This document shows positions 1-9,129 of a stretch of 64,000 nt of DNA, piece by piece. How positions within the stretch are numbered: position 1 is the first letter of the stretch; every line of letters begins with the position of its first letter. The notes beneath the pieces are model-generated. The model worked only from the letters and a program-made list of their open reading frames with translations, was not told the DNA's origin and made no database searches. Source of the DNA: Sphingomonas sp. HMP9. Lineage in GTDB: Bacteria; Pseudomonadota; Alphaproteobacteria; Sphingomonadales; Sphingomonadaceae. The stretch is taken from positions 1,454,501 to 1,518,500 of the forward strand of contig NZ_AP022673.1 of NCBI RefSeq assembly GCF_013374115.1, written 5' to 3'. The position numbers were made by a program, and so were the translations under genes.

Positions 1-578
1 AACTGCCGATGGTGACCGCCGCGCTGGCCGAGAGCGACGCCGAACTCGCCGAGGCGCCGTACCGTGTGCTCGAGCATTGGCGGCAACATTATAACGGCAA
101 TCTCCTGATCGCGCTGCCCGATGCGTTCGGGACGACGGCGTTCCTGCGCAACGCGCCGCACTGGCTGGCCGAATGGACCGGCTTTCGCCCCGACAGTGCG
201 CCCCCGATCGCGGGTGGCGAGCAGATCATCCGCTGGTGGGAGGAGCAAGGCGTCGATCCAAAGACCAAGCTGCTGATCTTCTCCGACGGGATGGATATCG
301 ACACGATCGAGCAGACCTATCGCCATTTCCACGGCCGCGTGCGGATGAGTTTTGGCTGGGGGACCAACCTGACCAACGACTTCCGCGGCTGCGATCCCGA
401 CGGCGCGGCGGCGCTGGAGCCGATCTCGCTGGTCTGCAAGGTGATCGCGGCGAACGGGCGTCCGGCGGTGAAGCTGTCGGACAATCCGGCCAAGGCGACC
501 GGCGAACCCACGGAGATCGCCCGATACCTCCGCGTATTTGGCGAAGCGGATCGCGCCGCAGCGCCCGTGCTGGTCTGA
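1..578 (+). CDS. pncB: Nicotinate phosphoribosyltransferase, C-terminal part (cut by window edge)
   Basis: C-terminal half of an NAD-salvage enzyme that joins nicotinate and PRPP to give nicotinate mononucleotide in the cytoplasm. The reading frame is open to the left edge, so the ATG at 9 is probably internal. Family hallmarks are visible: FSDGMDID, then [11 protein letters not shown] (phosphate-binding region), then [11 protein letters not shown] near the end. About 190 residues are present against roughly 400 in the family. The gene stops with TGA at 576-578. The next gene starts about 160 bp away and looks independent. Confidence 0.9.
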   Translation, partial: LPMVTAALAESDAELAEAPYRVLEHWRQHYNGNLLIALPDAFGTTAFLRNAPHWLAEWTGFRPDSAPPIAGGEQIIRWWEEQGVDPKTKLLIFSDGMDIDTIEQTYRHFHGRVRMSFGWGTNLTNDFRGCDPDGAAALEPISLVCKVIAANGRPAVKLSDNPAKATGEPTEIARYLRVFGEADRAAAPVLV

Positions 579-736
579 TGGCAGCCGTGTCCTGCGCGCA
601 ACATGCAGGACATAATTCGCAACAAAGTTATCGTGTCGCGCAATCTTTCCTTGCTTCGTTACGCACCTGATCCATCATCCGCACACATAAGATAAAAGAG
701 CGGATGTTCATGGGGCGCGGACAAGGGGAAAAGTTC

Positions 737-3682
737 ATGCGTGGGTTCAAGACGTTCAACAGCGCGGCCAACAGCGCGGGCAACAGCGCGGCCAGATATG
801 CCGGCGCCAGCGGGTTGGCATTGGCAGCGATGCTCGCGGCGATGCCGGCCTTCGCGCAATCGGTAACGACACCGGCCGCCGAGGGCGTGCAGGCCGCCGA
901 CCCGACCATCGACCAGCCTGGCGGGGACGAAATTGTCGTGACCGGATCGCGCATCCGCCGTAGTCCGCTCGACCAGCCATCGCCGGTCGTCACGGTCGAT
1001 GCGGAATCGATCCAGCGGACCGGGCTTTCCTCGGTCGCCGACGTCCTCCAGCGGCTACCAAGCGCGGCCGGCGGGCTGAATTCGAAGGTCAACAATTCGG
1101 GTAACATCGGCAATCCGCCCGACGGTGGCGGCGTCGGTGCAGGGTCGGCCGAGATCGACCTGCGCTATCTCACCGCCAAGCGGACGCTGGTGCTGGTCGA
1201 CGGTCTGCGGTTCGTCAACGGCGCATCGGCGAGCGGCATTCCCTCGACCGTCGATCTGAACACAATCCAGGTCGGATCGATCGAACGCATCGAGGTGCTG
1301 CAATCGGGCCAGTCGCCGCTCTACGGCTCGGACGCGTTGGCCGGCGTCGTCAACATCATCACCAAATCATCGCAGAAGGGCTTGAAGGCCTCCGCGCAGT
1401 TCGGCACGTTCCGCCAGGGCGACGGGCATACGCAGGACTATAACGTCAGCTACGGCATCCAGGCGCCGCGGACGAGCGTGGTGTTCGGCGGCAGCTATGT
1501 GAAGCAGGAATCGGTCAGCACGCGTGATCGGTCGATCTCGCAGTTTCCGAATCCCGGCCAGTTGGCGTGTAGTGAACCAATCGGTGGCTGTTCGGGCGCG
1601 ACCCCCAATGGATTCTTCCAGGTCGGTGGCCGAAACCTGACGCTGAAGTCGGCCCCTATCCTCGGGCGGCCGCGCTACGATGCCGCCAACCCGACCGGCC
1701 CGAACAGCGATTTCAAGGAGTTCACCTCCGCCGACCGCTTCAACTTTTCGCCGTTCAACTATTTCCTGACCCCGTCGGAGCGCTACGGTTTCTTCGTCAG
1801 CGCCAAGCAGGAACTCACCGACACGGTGAACCTGCGCGTCAAATTAAACTATACGCGGCGTAATTCGCAGAACCAGGCAGCATTCCTGCCGCTCGTGATC
1901 GGGCCGGATGCCGGCAACGGCAATTTGCTCGACACCATCTCGGTCGACGCGACCAACCCGTACAACCCGTTCGGCTACACGCTGTCAGCAGGCGGCGCGG
2001 GCAATGGTCCCGCAAACTACTCGACGGTGCGTCGTCGCCTCGTCGAGGCTGGCCAGCGGACCTATTCGCAGACCGTCGACACGATGTCGGCGACCGCAAC
2101 GCTCGATGGCTCCTTCAACGTCGGCGGCCATAAATTCTATTGGGACGTCAACGCGGTCCTCGGCTTCAACGACGCCAAGCAGTTGTTCACGGGCAACATC
2201 AACGCGGCCAATCTCGCCCAGGCGCTCGGCCCCGTCGCGAACTGCACCGGGGCCTGCGTACCGTTCAACATCTTCGGTGGCGCAGGATCGGTAACACCGG
2301 CGATGCTCGGCTATATCGCGTTCGACGAGCGCGCGCGCAGTTCGCAGAGCCTGGAGGACTACACCGCCAACATCTCTGGCGACCTGTTCGACCTTCCCGC
2401 CGGCGCCGTCGGTCTCGCAGCGGGCTACGAGCACCGCGTCCAATATGGCAGCTTCACGCCCGATCCCCTGATCACGGCGGGGCTCGGCGCCGATATCCCC
2501 GCGCAACCGGCGCGTGGCCACTTCAACTCGGACGAAGTCTATGCCGAGCTGCGCGTGCCGCTGATCCACAACACGCCGCTCATCCAGTCGCTCGAGATCG
2601 GCGGCGCGGTGCGACATTCGAACTATTCGATCAGCGGCAGCAACACGACCTATACCGGCAGCGGCCTGTGGAAGCCGTTCAGCGACCTGCTGTTGCGCGC
2701 CTCCTATGCACAGGGGTTCCGGGCGCCCAGCATCGGTGAATTGTTCGGCGCGGAATCGCGGTCCGACGCAGCGATCGACGATCCCTGCACCAACGTCGCC
2801 GGATCGCCGTTCCAATCGTCCGCGACCGTCCGCGCCAACTGCATCGCCAACGGCGTGCCGGCGAACGGCAGCTATCAGGAGCCGAATGGCGGACAGCTGA
2901 GCGTGCTGACCGGCGGCAACGAGGCCTTGAAGCCCGAGACGTCGCGGACATGGCTGTTCGGCGCGGTGTATGCGCCGAGCTGGGCGCGGACCAGCGGGAT
3001 CGCCAGCCAGCTCAGCATCGAGGGGAATTATTACGACATCAAGGTCGACGATGCGATCGCGGCGACCGACGCGACGCTGACGCTCAGCCGCTGTTCGCAG
3101 GCGGCGGACGCGCTCAGCTGCGCGGCGATCAGCCGGACGCCGAACGGGATCATCTCGCGCATCAACGCGCAGTTGCAGAACATCGGCGGCATCCGCACCC
3201 GCGGCGTCGACGTGACCGCGGTCTATCGCTCGCCGCAGACGTCGGCGGGCACGTTCGGGCTGTCGCTCAACGGCAACATCCTGTTGAAATACGCCGAGAG
3301 CTTCCCGGCGACGGTGGGCTTCACCACGACAAACTACCAGGGGACGACGCGCGGCTCACCCGAGCAATCCTATCCGAAGTTCAAGGGCAATGCGGTCGTC
3401 GACTGGGACATCGGCATGGCACGCGCCTCGTTCACCGGCCGCTATATCAAGAGCGTGAAGGAAGCGGACGGCAAGACGCTCGACAACACCTTCTACGGCG
3501 ACGTGCAGGTTACGCTCGCGCCGGGTTGGCTGGAGAACCGGCTGGGGCTGACGATCGGCGTGAACAATGTGTTCAACCAGGACCCGCCGGCCTGCTTCAG
3601 CTGCACCGGGCCGAACTACGACCCGACCACGTACGACGTGCCGGGGCAGTTCGGGTATATCCGCCTGTCGTGGGGACTTTGA
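737..3682 (+). CDS. TonB-dependent outer-membrane receptor
   Basis: Outer-membrane active transporter driven by TonB-ExbBD; the substrate cannot be told from sequence. I chose the ATG at 737 because AAGGGGAA lies just upstream; an in-frame ATG at 704 has nothing comparable. The 981-residue product opens with a long Ala/Asn-rich signal peptide ending near residue 40 (AFA|QS). A TonB-box-like DEIVVTGSR (about 64-72) leads into a plug domain of about 110 residues, followed by a 22-strand-type barrel closing with the aromatic-ended YIRLSWGL. The plug carries the usual LVDGLR segment and the barrel the usual GFRAPSIGELF motif. No partner gene flanks it. The 578-737 gap shows an AATTCGCAA half-site but no convincing promoter. 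Confidence 0.9.
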   Translation: MRGFKTFNSAANSAGNSAARYAGASGLALAAMLAAMPAFAQSVTTPAAEGVQAADPTIDQPGGDEIVVTGSRIRRSPLDQPSPVVTVDAESIQRTGLSSVADVLQRLPSAAGGLNSKVNNSGNIGNPPDGGGVGAGSAEIDLRYLTAKRTLVLVDGLRFVNGASASGIPSTVDLNTIQVGSIERIEVLQSGQSPLYGSDALAGVVNIITKSSQKGLKASAQFGTFRQGDGHTQDYNVSYGIQAPRTSVVFGGSYVKQESVSTRDRSISQFPNPGQLACSEPIGGCSGATPNGFFQVGGRNLTLKSAPILGRPRYDAANPTGPNSDFKEFTSADRFNFSPFNYFLTPSERYGFFVSAKQELTDTVNLRVKLNYTRRNSQNQAAFLPLVIGPDAGNGNLLDTISVDATNPYNPFGYTLSAGGAGNGPANYSTVRRRLVEAGQRTYSQTVDTMSATATLDGSFNVGGHKFYWDVNAVLGFNDAKQLFTGNINAANLAQALGPVANCTGACVPFNIFGGAGSVTPAMLGYIAFDERARSSQSLEDYTANISGDLFDLPAGAVGLAAGYEHRVQYGSFTPDPLITAGLGADIPAQPARGHFNSDEVYAELRVPLIHNTPLIQSLEIGGAVRHSNYSISGSNTTYTGSGLWKPFSDLLLRASYAQGFRAPSIGELFGAESRSDAAIDDPCTNVAGSPFQSSATVRANCIANGVPANGSYQEPNGGQLSVLTGGNEALKPETSRTWLFGAVYAPSWARTSGIASQLSIEGNYYDIKVDDAIAATDATLTLSRCSQAADALSCAAISRTPNGIISRINAQLQNIGGIRTRGVDVTAVYRSPQTSAGTFGLSLNGNILLKYAESFPATVGFTTTNYQGTTRGSPEQSYPKFKGNAVVDWDIGMARASFTGRYIKSVKEADGKTLDNTFYGDVQVTLAPGWLENRLGLTIGVNNVFNQDPPACFSCTGPNYDPTTYDVPGQFGYIRLSWGL

Positions 3683-3724
3683 TCTAGCCTTGTCCCGTTC
3701 GATTACACCTGACTAACCAATTAC

Positions 3725-3805
3725 CGTTCCCCCGCGAAAGCGGGGGCCGAGGAGCCAAACGCGGTAACGTTTTTGATCTTGGGCTCCCGCTTTCGCGGGA
3801 GAACG
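3725..3805. repeat. Paired palindrome, family A (copy 1)
   Basis: Two inverted arms, CCCCCGCGAAAGCGGGGGCC and GGGCTCCCGCTTTCGCGGGA, separated by about 30 bases. Each arm is itself a palindrome around GAAAGC. It lies between the convergent receptor gene and the DUF2794 gene and could fold into a long hairpin or cruciform. Confidence 0.8.
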
Positions 3806-3860
3806 GCGTTAGCGTATTCGGGAGCGATGCGCTCACGCATCGACAACGCGGCTTTCCGCT

Positions 3861-4199
3861 TTAGTCCTCGACGAGCTTCATGAACCGCCGCTCGACCGGG
3901 GCGAGCACCGGCCCCAGTTCGTGCCCGCGCTTCACCACCGCGCCGCCCTCGCCGATCAGCGCCCACATGCCCTGCTTGTTGCGCAGTGCCGGGCGTTTCT
4001 CGATGCGGAACTCGGGTCGTTCGGCAGCGCGGCGAAAGGCGGCGAAGACCGCGGCGTCCTTGCCGAGATCGATCGCATAGTCGCGCCAGTGGCCCGCTGC
4101 GACCATCCGGCCGTAGAGATCCAGAATCCGGTTCAGCTCGAGCCGTTCGAAGCCGACCTGCGTCGCCTTGGACGGCGTCGGGAAGGGTACGACGCCCAT
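3861..4199 (-). CDS. DUF2794 family protein
   Basis: Small conserved protein (112 residues) of a family restricted to alphaproteobacteria whose function is not established. Recognised by overall sequence, including ELNRILDLYGRMVAAG and WRDYAIDLGKDAAVFAAF followed by RR. No signal peptide or membrane segment is visible. It follows cysE on the same strand with 13 bases between them, so the two are probably co-transcribed. Family assignment is from memory. Confidence 0.75.
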   Translation of the reverse strand: MGVVPFPTPSKATQVGFERLELNRILDLYGRMVAAGHWRDYAIDLGKDAAVFAAFRRAAERPEFRIEKRPALRNKQGMWALIGEGGAVVKRGHELGPVLAPVERRFMKLVED

Positions 4200-4212
4200 C
4201 AGTTGTCACTCA

Positions 4213-4905
4213 TCATGCGCGGTCGCGACGGTCCTCTGGATGTTCCTCAGCGATCAACGCGTCGAGGCGCTTGCGCATCGTCTCGAGCTCGCAGCGCATG
4301 ATCTCCATCTTCTGCGTGGCAGGATCGAACGCCTCGCTGCACGGAGTGCCATAGGGCACGAACCGCGGCATTTCGGGAGCGTTGCCGCCTTCGATCGTCG
4401 TCGCGCGCGCGGGAATGCCGACCACCGTCGTGCCCGCCGGCACGTCGCGCGTGACGACCGCGTTGGCGCCGACGCGTGAGCGCTTGCCGAGCGTGATCGG
4501 CCCGAGCACCTGCGCGCCCGAGCCGATGATCGCACCGTCGAGGATAGTGGGGTGGCGCTTGCCCTGGACGCCATTGTCGGGGCTGGTGCCGCCGAGCGTG
4601 ACGCATTGGTAGATCGTGACGTCGTCGCCGATATCCGCGGTCTCGCCGATCACAACGAAGCCGTGGTCGATGAAGAAATTGCGGCCGATCGTCGCGCCGG
4701 GATGGATATCGATCGCGGTGGTGAAGCGCGACCAGTGATTGACGCAGCGCGCGAGAAAATAGAATTTCGACCGGTACAGCCTGTGCGCTATACGGTGCCA
4801 GCCTAGCGCCCATACGCCGGGATACAGCATGATCTCGGCGCGCGAATGCGGCGCCGGGTCCCGTGCGCGGATCGAATTCAGATAGGCCAGTAATCCGCTC
4901 GACAT
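4213..4905 (-). CDS. cysE: Serine O-acetyltransferase (CysE/EpsC type)
   Basis: Makes O-acetylserine from serine and acetyl-CoA, the first step of cysteine synthesis. The 230-residue protein has a short helical N-terminal part, then a left-handed beta-helix built of hexapeptide repeats (about 70-190). Motifs seen: [17 protein letters not shown] with the catalytic histidine region, [29 protein letters not shown] and VVGIPAR. The length matches the short EpsC-like class rather than the 270-residue enterobacterial CysE. It is transcribed with DUF2794 and diverges from a TauE/SafE exporter, which suggests a shared sulfur theme but does not prove one. Confidence 0.92.
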   Translation of the reverse strand: MSSGLLAYLNSIRARDPAPHSRAEIMLYPGVWALGWHRIAHRLYRSKFYFLARCVNHWSRFTTAIDIHPGATIGRNFFIDHGFVVIGETADIGDDVTIYQCVTLGGTSPDNGVQGKRHPTILDGAIIGSGAQVLGPITLGKRSRVGANAVVTRDVPAGTTVVGIPARATTIEGGNAPEMPRFVPYGTPCSEAFDPATQKMEIMRCELETMRKRLDALIAEEHPEDRRDRA

Positions 4906-5067
4906 GCGCAGTCCCCTTAGCGATCTGCGTATCTAGGGCATCGAACGGTCGATTTCCAGAAGCGTGCGGGTGGCGCTCAATCGATCCAGGAGATCGGGGT
5001 AAAGCCTATCTTTGTTGTCGGATAAGGCCGTCCGTTGCAGGTTGGCGGCGATAACGAGAGGATAAAG

Positions 5068-5835
5068 ATGTTCGACCTGACGACCGTGAGCTTCGAGACG
5101 CTGCTGCCGTTCATCCTGGTCGGGTTCGCTGCGCAGATCGTCGATGGTGCGCTCGGCATGGCGTTCGGGGTGATCTCGAACACGCTGCTATTGTGGGTCG
5201 GCGTACCGCCGGCCGCCGCGTCGGCAGGCGTGCATACCGTCGAGACGTTCACCACCGCGGTGTCGGGTATCAGCCATGTGCTGCACAAGAACGTGAACTG
5301 GACGCTGTTCCTGCGGCTGATGATTCCGGGCGTGATCGGCGGCGTGCTGGGTGCGTATGTGCTGTCGAACATCGATGCGAGCACCGCCAAGCCGTTCATC
5401 CTGGCCTATCTGACGTCGATCGGCGTGTACCTACTGTACCGTGGCCTGCGTTATCCGCCCAAGCAGAAGGAGCCGAAGATTGTCGAGCCGCTGGGGCTGG
5501 TCGGCGGGTTCCTGGATGCGGCGGGCGGTGGCGGCTGGGGGCCGGTGGTGACGTCGAACCTGCTCGTCCAGGGGGCCGCACCCCGCACGACGATCGGGAC
5601 GGTGAATACTGCGGAGTTCTTCCTGACCGCAACGATCTCGGCGACGTTCATCACGCAGCTCGGCTGGGCGGCGTTTACGCAGGCGACGGTCGGGTTGCTG
5701 ATCGGGGGTGTCCTGGCGGCACCGTTCGGGGCGATGCTGGCCAAGCGCGTGCCGGCCAAGACGCTCATGGTGCTGGTCGGCGTGATCCTGACGATCACCA
5801 GCCTGTTCGGGCTGTACCGCGCGATCTGGCACTAG
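5068..5835 (+). CDS. TauE/SafE family membrane exporter (sulfite exporter-like)
   Basis: Polytopic inner-membrane protein of the TauE/SafE (DUF81) family, linked in characterised members to export of sulfite or organosulfur anions. I use the ATG at 5068, preceded by GAGAGGATAAAG; an upstream in-frame TTG at 5035 lacks a ribosome site. The 255-residue product has about eight hydrophobic segments and the family's duplicated pattern: GFAAQIVDGALGMAFGV in the first half and GGFLDAAGGGGWGPV in the second. It diverges from cysE. The sulfite role here is inferred from family and neighbour only. Confidence 0.85.
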   Translation: MFDLTTVSFETLLPFILVGFAAQIVDGALGMAFGVISNTLLLWVGVPPAAASAGVHTVETFTTAVSGISHVLHKNVNWTLFLRLMIPGVIGGVLGAYVLSNIDASTAKPFILAYLTSIGVYLLYRGLRYPPKQKEPKIVEPLGLVGGFLDAAGGGGWGPVVTSNLLVQGAAPRTTIGTVNTAEFFLTATISATFITQLGWAAFTQATVGLLIGGVLAAPFGAMLAKRVPAKTLMVLVGVILTITSLFGLYRAIWH

Positions 5836-5841
5836 AGTAAT

Positions 5842-5929
5842 TTCCGTCATCCTGGCGAAGGCCAGGATCCAGAGCGGTGAGCGTTACCGCTTTTGGCTCT
5901 GGATCCTGACTTTCGTCAGGATGACGGAA
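5842..5929. repeat. Paired palindrome, family B (copy 1)
   Basis: Arms CCGTCATCCTGGCGAAGGCC and GACTTTCGTCAGGATGACGG, with an inner CCAGAGCGGT/ACCGC stretch, fold into one nearly continuous hairpin. It sits between the convergent tauE-like and ahpD genes. Confidence 0.8.
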
Positions 5930-5950
5930 TTGGTAGTAAGAGGCGTCAGT

Positions 5951-6469
5951 TCACAGCGTCGCGTGGACCGTCGCGACCGCAGCCATCACCGCGCCGACGC
6001 GGACCGAGGTCTGGATCGCCTCGGCGGTCACGCCCGCCTTCTTCAGGATCTGCTCGTGGCTGTCGATGCACATGCCGCAGCCGTTCATCGCCGACACGGC
6101 CAGGCTGAACAGTTCGAAATCGACCTTGTCGATGCCGGGCTGGCCGATCACGTTCATGCGCAGCTTGGCGGGCATGTTGCGATATTCCTGGTTCCCGGCG
6201 AGATGCGTGAACCGGTAATAGACGTTGTTCATCGCCATCACCGCCGCCGCCGCGCGCGCCGCATTGGCCGCCTCGGCGCTGAGCTTGGGCGCGCATTCGG
6301 CTTCGGCCGCCTCGACAAGCGGCTTGTAGCCCGAACCGTGCGCGCAGGTCAGCAGCAGGCCGTATTTGCGCTGATCGGTCAGATGCGTCTCGTTCAGCAG
6401 CGAGCCGACGTTGAGACGGATGTCCTTGGCGTAATCGGGCAGCGTGCCCGCGAATTCCTTGAGCGACAT
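5951..6469 (-). CDS. ahpD: Alkylhydroperoxidase AhpD
   Basis: Thiol peroxidase/reductant of the AhpD family that acts with AhpC to detoxify peroxides. The 172-residue product matches the usual length. The redox motif CGMCIDSHE supplies C131, C134 and H138, the expected CxxC plus proton-relay histidine. I take the ATG at 6469 (MSLKEFAG); an in-frame upstream extension runs into the D1 repeat and is rejected. It lies downstream of ahpC on the same strand, separated by that repeat, so it is probably in the OxyR-controlled unit. Confidence 0.93.
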   Translation of the reverse strand: MSLKEFAGTLPDYAKDIRLNVGSLLNETHLTDQRKYGLLLTCAHGSGYKPLVEAAEAECAPKLSAEAANAARAAAAVMAMNNVYYRFTHLAGNQEYRNMPAKLRMNVIGQPGIDKVDFELFSLAVSAMNGCGMCIDSHEQILKKAGVTAEAIQTSVRVGAVMAAVATVHATL

Positions 6470-6486
6470 GATTTTACTTCTTTCTG

Positions 6487-6594
6487 CTCCCCTTCCGCCT
6501 GCGGGAGGGGTCAGGGGAGGGACTGGAGACAAAAAGAGAGGGCGGCCCAGATGGACACGCCCTCCCCCAACCCCTCCCGCAAGCGGGAGGGGAG
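6487..6594. repeat. Paired palindrome, family D (copy 1), between ahpC and ahpD
   Basis: Arms CCCCTTCCGCCTGCGGGAGG and CCCCTCCCGCAAGCGGGAGG with a G-rich then C-rich interior. It occupies nearly the whole gap between ahpC and ahpD, so it would be part of a bicistronic message. Confidence 0.75.
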
Positions 6595-6599
6595 TTTAC

Positions 6600-7145
6600 T
6601 TACGCGGCGAGCTGGAGGACGTCGTCGCCCTTGTTCCAGTTGCACGGGCACAGCTCGTCGGTCTGCAGCGCGTCGAGCACGCGGAGCGTCTCGGCAGGGT
6701 TGCGGCCGACGTTCAGGCCGTTGACCTGGACCGCCTGGATGACGTTGTCCGGATCGATGATGAAGGTCGCACGGAACGCGACATGCTCGTTCTTGTCGAC
6801 GATGCCGAGCGCGTCGGCGAGCTTGGCGCCGTTATCCGCCAGCCACGGGAAGTCGGCTGCGGCAAGGTCCGCGTCCGACTTGCGCCAGGCGAGGTGGACG
6901 TGCGCGGTGTCGGTCGACGCGCCGATCAGCACGGCGTCGCGGTCTTCGAAATCGCCGCGGATGTCGCTATAGCCGACGATCTCGGTCGGGCAGACGAAGG
7001 TGAAGTCCTTCGGCCAGTAGAACAGCACCTTCCACTTGCCGGGATAGGCCGTCGTCAGGTCGAGCGTCTCGCCGGCGGGGAGCGCTGCGACGCCCTGCTG
7101 GACGGGGATGGTCATCGAGGGGAACTGGTCGCCGATGGTCAACAT
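6600..7145 (-). CDS. ahpC: Peroxiredoxin AhpC
   Basis: Typical 2-Cys peroxiredoxin that reduces hydrogen peroxide and organic peroxides. In the 181-residue product, FTFVCPTEI carries the peroxidatic cysteine (C52) and DELCPCNW the resolving pair (C166, C168). A strong CAGGAGG site stands before the ATG at 7145. It is the first gene of a minus-strand ahpC-ahpD unit and diverges from oxyR. AhpD rather than an AhpF flavoprotein is the reductant encoded nearby. Confidence 0.95.
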   Translation of the reverse strand: MLTIGDQFPSMTIPVQQGVAALPAGETLDLTTAYPGKWKVLFYWPKDFTFVCPTEIVGYSDIRGDFEDRDAVLIGASTDTAHVHLAWRKSDADLAAADFPWLADNGAKLADALGIVDKNEHVAFRATFIIDPDNVIQAVQVNGLNVGRNPAETLRVLDALQTDELCPCNWNKGDDVLQLAA

Positions 7146-7225
7146 GATGGAAGCCTCCTGGGAAAAATCTTGGCTCCAGGCATCCTCAAGCGCGGCGGTT
7201 GTCCCGCTCGGTCGTTGTGCAATGC

Positions 7226-7255
7226 GGTATAAGAGGGGTGGTTTAATCGATCCAA
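7226..7255 (-). promoter_or_regulatory. Predicted ahpC promoter
   Basis: On the minus strand TTGGAT (7250-7255) and TATACC (7226-7231) are separated by 18 bases, giving a sigma-70-like promoter with a leader of about 75 bases to the ahpC ATG. The palindrome at 7258-7286 ends two bases upstream of the -35, the usual place for an activating LysR-type site. Confidence 0.55.
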
Positions 7256-7257
7256 CG

Positions 7258-7286
7258 CTCTATTTATCATCTGATGATCGATAGAG
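7258..7286. promoter_or_regulatory. Nested palindrome, probable OxyR operator
   Basis: CTCTAT (7258-7263) pairs with ATAGAG (7281-7286), and inside it ATCATC (7266-7271) pairs with GATGAT (7273-7278). Both dyads share the centre 7272, giving 24 matched positions out of 29. The site sits just upstream of the ahpC -35 and ends 7 bases before the oxyR start codon. Activation of ahpC and autorepression of oxyR would both fit. Binding is inferred. Confidence 0.65.
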
Positions 7287-7293
7287 GCGATTA

Positions 7294-8196
7294 ATGGCTG
7301 CGACCTACCTACCTACGTTGAAACAGTTGCAATATCTGGTTGCGCTGAAGGACCACGGTCATTTCGGACGCGCTGCCGAAGCGTGTTTCGTGACGCAATC
7401 GACGCTGTCGGCGGGCCTGCGCGAGTTGGAAACGCTGATCGGCGTGGTCCTGGTCGAGCGGACGCGACGGGTCGTACGGTTCACGCCGCTGGGCGACGGG
7501 ATCGCCGACAAGGCGCGCCGTGTGCTGCGCGAGGCGGAGGAACTGGGCGACATGGCGCGTGCCGCCGGGCGGCCCTTGTCAGGCGACATGCGGATGAGCG
7601 TCATCCCAACGATCGCACCGTTCATGCTGCCCAGGATCCTCCCGCGGCTGCGGAAGGATTATCCCGACCTGAAGCTGTTCCTGCGCGAGGAGCCGAGTGG
7701 TCCGGCGTGCGAAGGGCTGCACAACGGCCGGACGGACTGCGTGCTGCTCGCTCTTCCCTATGCATGCGGCGAGGTGACGTCGGAAACCTTGTTCGAAGAC
7801 CGGCTGTTCGTAGCCTATCCATCCGGCGAGGAGCCGACCGCGTTGCCGGCGATCCCGGCGTCGGCGATCGACGAGACGCGGCTGTTGCTGCTCGAGGACG
7901 GGCATTGCCTCAAGGATCATGCGCTCGGCGCGTGCAACCGCCCGGAATTGCGCGCGGAAGCGACGATGCTCGGCACCTCGCTGCATACGATCGTCCAGAT
8001 GGTCGACAACGGGCTCGGCATCACGATGCTTCCCGAAATGGCTCTGAAGGCGGGGATTCTCGACAACACTAACATCACCGCAAGGCCGCTCGACGAGAAG
8101 AATGCGGTGCGGCGGATCGCGCTCGTCTGGCGCCGCGCCAGTCCCCGCGAAAAGGACTTCCGGTTGATGGCGAAGGCGCTGGCGGACGTTCAGTAG
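7294..8196 (+). CDS. oxyR: Hydrogen peroxide-responsive LysR-type regulator OxyR
   Basis: Peroxide-sensing transcription factor. The 300-residue protein has an N-terminal winged helix-turn-helix (about 9-67) and a LysR substrate-type sensor domain. In the sensor, GHCLKDHALGAC places C205 and C214 nine residues apart, the same arrangement as the disulfide-forming cysteines of E. coli OxyR. It is divergent from ahpC with a 148-base shared control region holding a strong dyad. These features separate OxyR from other LysR regulators. Confidence 0.92.
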   Translation: MAATYLPTLKQLQYLVALKDHGHFGRAAEACFVTQSTLSAGLRELETLIGVVLVERTRRVVRFTPLGDGIADKARRVLREAEELGDMARAAGRPLSGDMRMSVIPTIAPFMLPRILPRLRKDYPDLKLFLREEPSGPACEGLHNGRTDCVLLALPYACGEVTSETLFEDRLFVAYPSGEEPTALPAIPASAIDETRLLLLEDGHCLKDHALGACNRPELRAEATMLGTSLHTIVQMVDNGLGITMLPEMALKAGILDNTNITARPLDEKNAVRRIALVWRRASPREKDFRLMAKALADVQ

Positions 8197-8356
8197 ACGC
8201 CCTCGCCTTCTCCGCCGCTTCTCCGCGAAGAACGTAGTGACCGTCGAGCCTGTGGCCAGCCCCGTCCATCCCATGCCCCGGGTCGCGATCGGCACGGATG
8301 CGCAACCAACTCGGCCTTCGATCGTATGTTTCCCAGTTCCCGCTGGAGATCGAACG

Positions 8357-8992
8357 ATGTCGAAGACGCTTCCACTGCTGCTGATGACCAGCGCGCTGGC
8401 ACTCGCCGCGTGCAGCGGCAAATCCAAGGACGACGTGGCCAGTGCGTCGACTAATCCTGCCGACACCGGCGCGCTGGCCGTGCCGAACGGCCCACCCGCA
8501 GTCGCCAATCCGACCGTCGGCGGCGTGCCGATGATGGCGACCCGGACGATCGTAGACAACGCCTCGGCCGCACCGAACCTGTCGACGCTCGTTGCCGCGG
8601 TGAAGGCCGCTGGCCTGGTGCCAACCTTGTCGGGTCCGGGGCCGTTCACGGTGTTCGCGCCGACCAATGACGCGTTCGGGCGGCTTGCGCCCGGCATGGT
8701 CGACACGCTGCTGAAGCCCGAGAACAAGGCCTCGCTGACCAAGGTGCTGACCTATCACGTCGTGCCGGGCGTCGTGACCGCGGACGATCTGCGCCAGCGG
8801 ATCACAGCCGGTGGCGGCACCGCGACGTTGACGACCGTTGAGGGCGACCCGATCACCGCGACGCTGGTCGGGGCGGTCATTACGCTGACCGACGTTAACG
8901 GCAACAAGAGCTATGTCGAGACCGCGGACGTGCGCCAGTCGAACGGAGTCGTCCATGTCGTCAACGGTGTTATCGTGCCTAAACTGAGCTGA
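8357..8992 (+). CDS. Fasciclin-domain lipoprotein
   Basis: Predicted lipid-anchored extracytoplasmic protein of 211 residues. MSKTLPLLLMTSALALAACS is a lipoprotein signal with the lipobox LAAC. After a linker, one FAS1 domain (about 75-210) shows the family markers GPGPFTVFAPTNDAF, VLTYHVVPG and VVHVVNGVI. FAS1 domains mediate adhesion or surface interactions; the partner is unknown. I chose the ATG at 8357, with GGAG nine bases upstream, over in-frame upstream codons without a site. A second FAS1 gene follows 137 bp later, so this looks like a tandem duplication. Confidence 0.88.
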   Translation: MSKTLPLLLMTSALALAACSGKSKDDVASASTNPADTGALAVPNGPPAVANPTVGGVPMMATRTIVDNASAAPNLSTLVAAVKAAGLVPTLSGPGPFTVFAPTNDAFGRLAPGMVDTLLKPENKASLTKVLTYHVVPGVVTADDLRQRITAGGGTATLTTVEGDPITATLVGAVITLTDVNGNKSYVETADVRQSNGVVHVVNGVIVPKLS

Positions 8993-9129
8993 ACGGCACG
9001 GCGTTTCGCTCGACTCGTCCCGGCCCTGCCGCGGCTTGTCGGGCAAAACGTTGAACCGCGTCACGCACGATACCTATTTTTTACTGCTAGAATTCCCGCC
9101 TGTCCCATCCATCATCTCCGGAGCTACAG

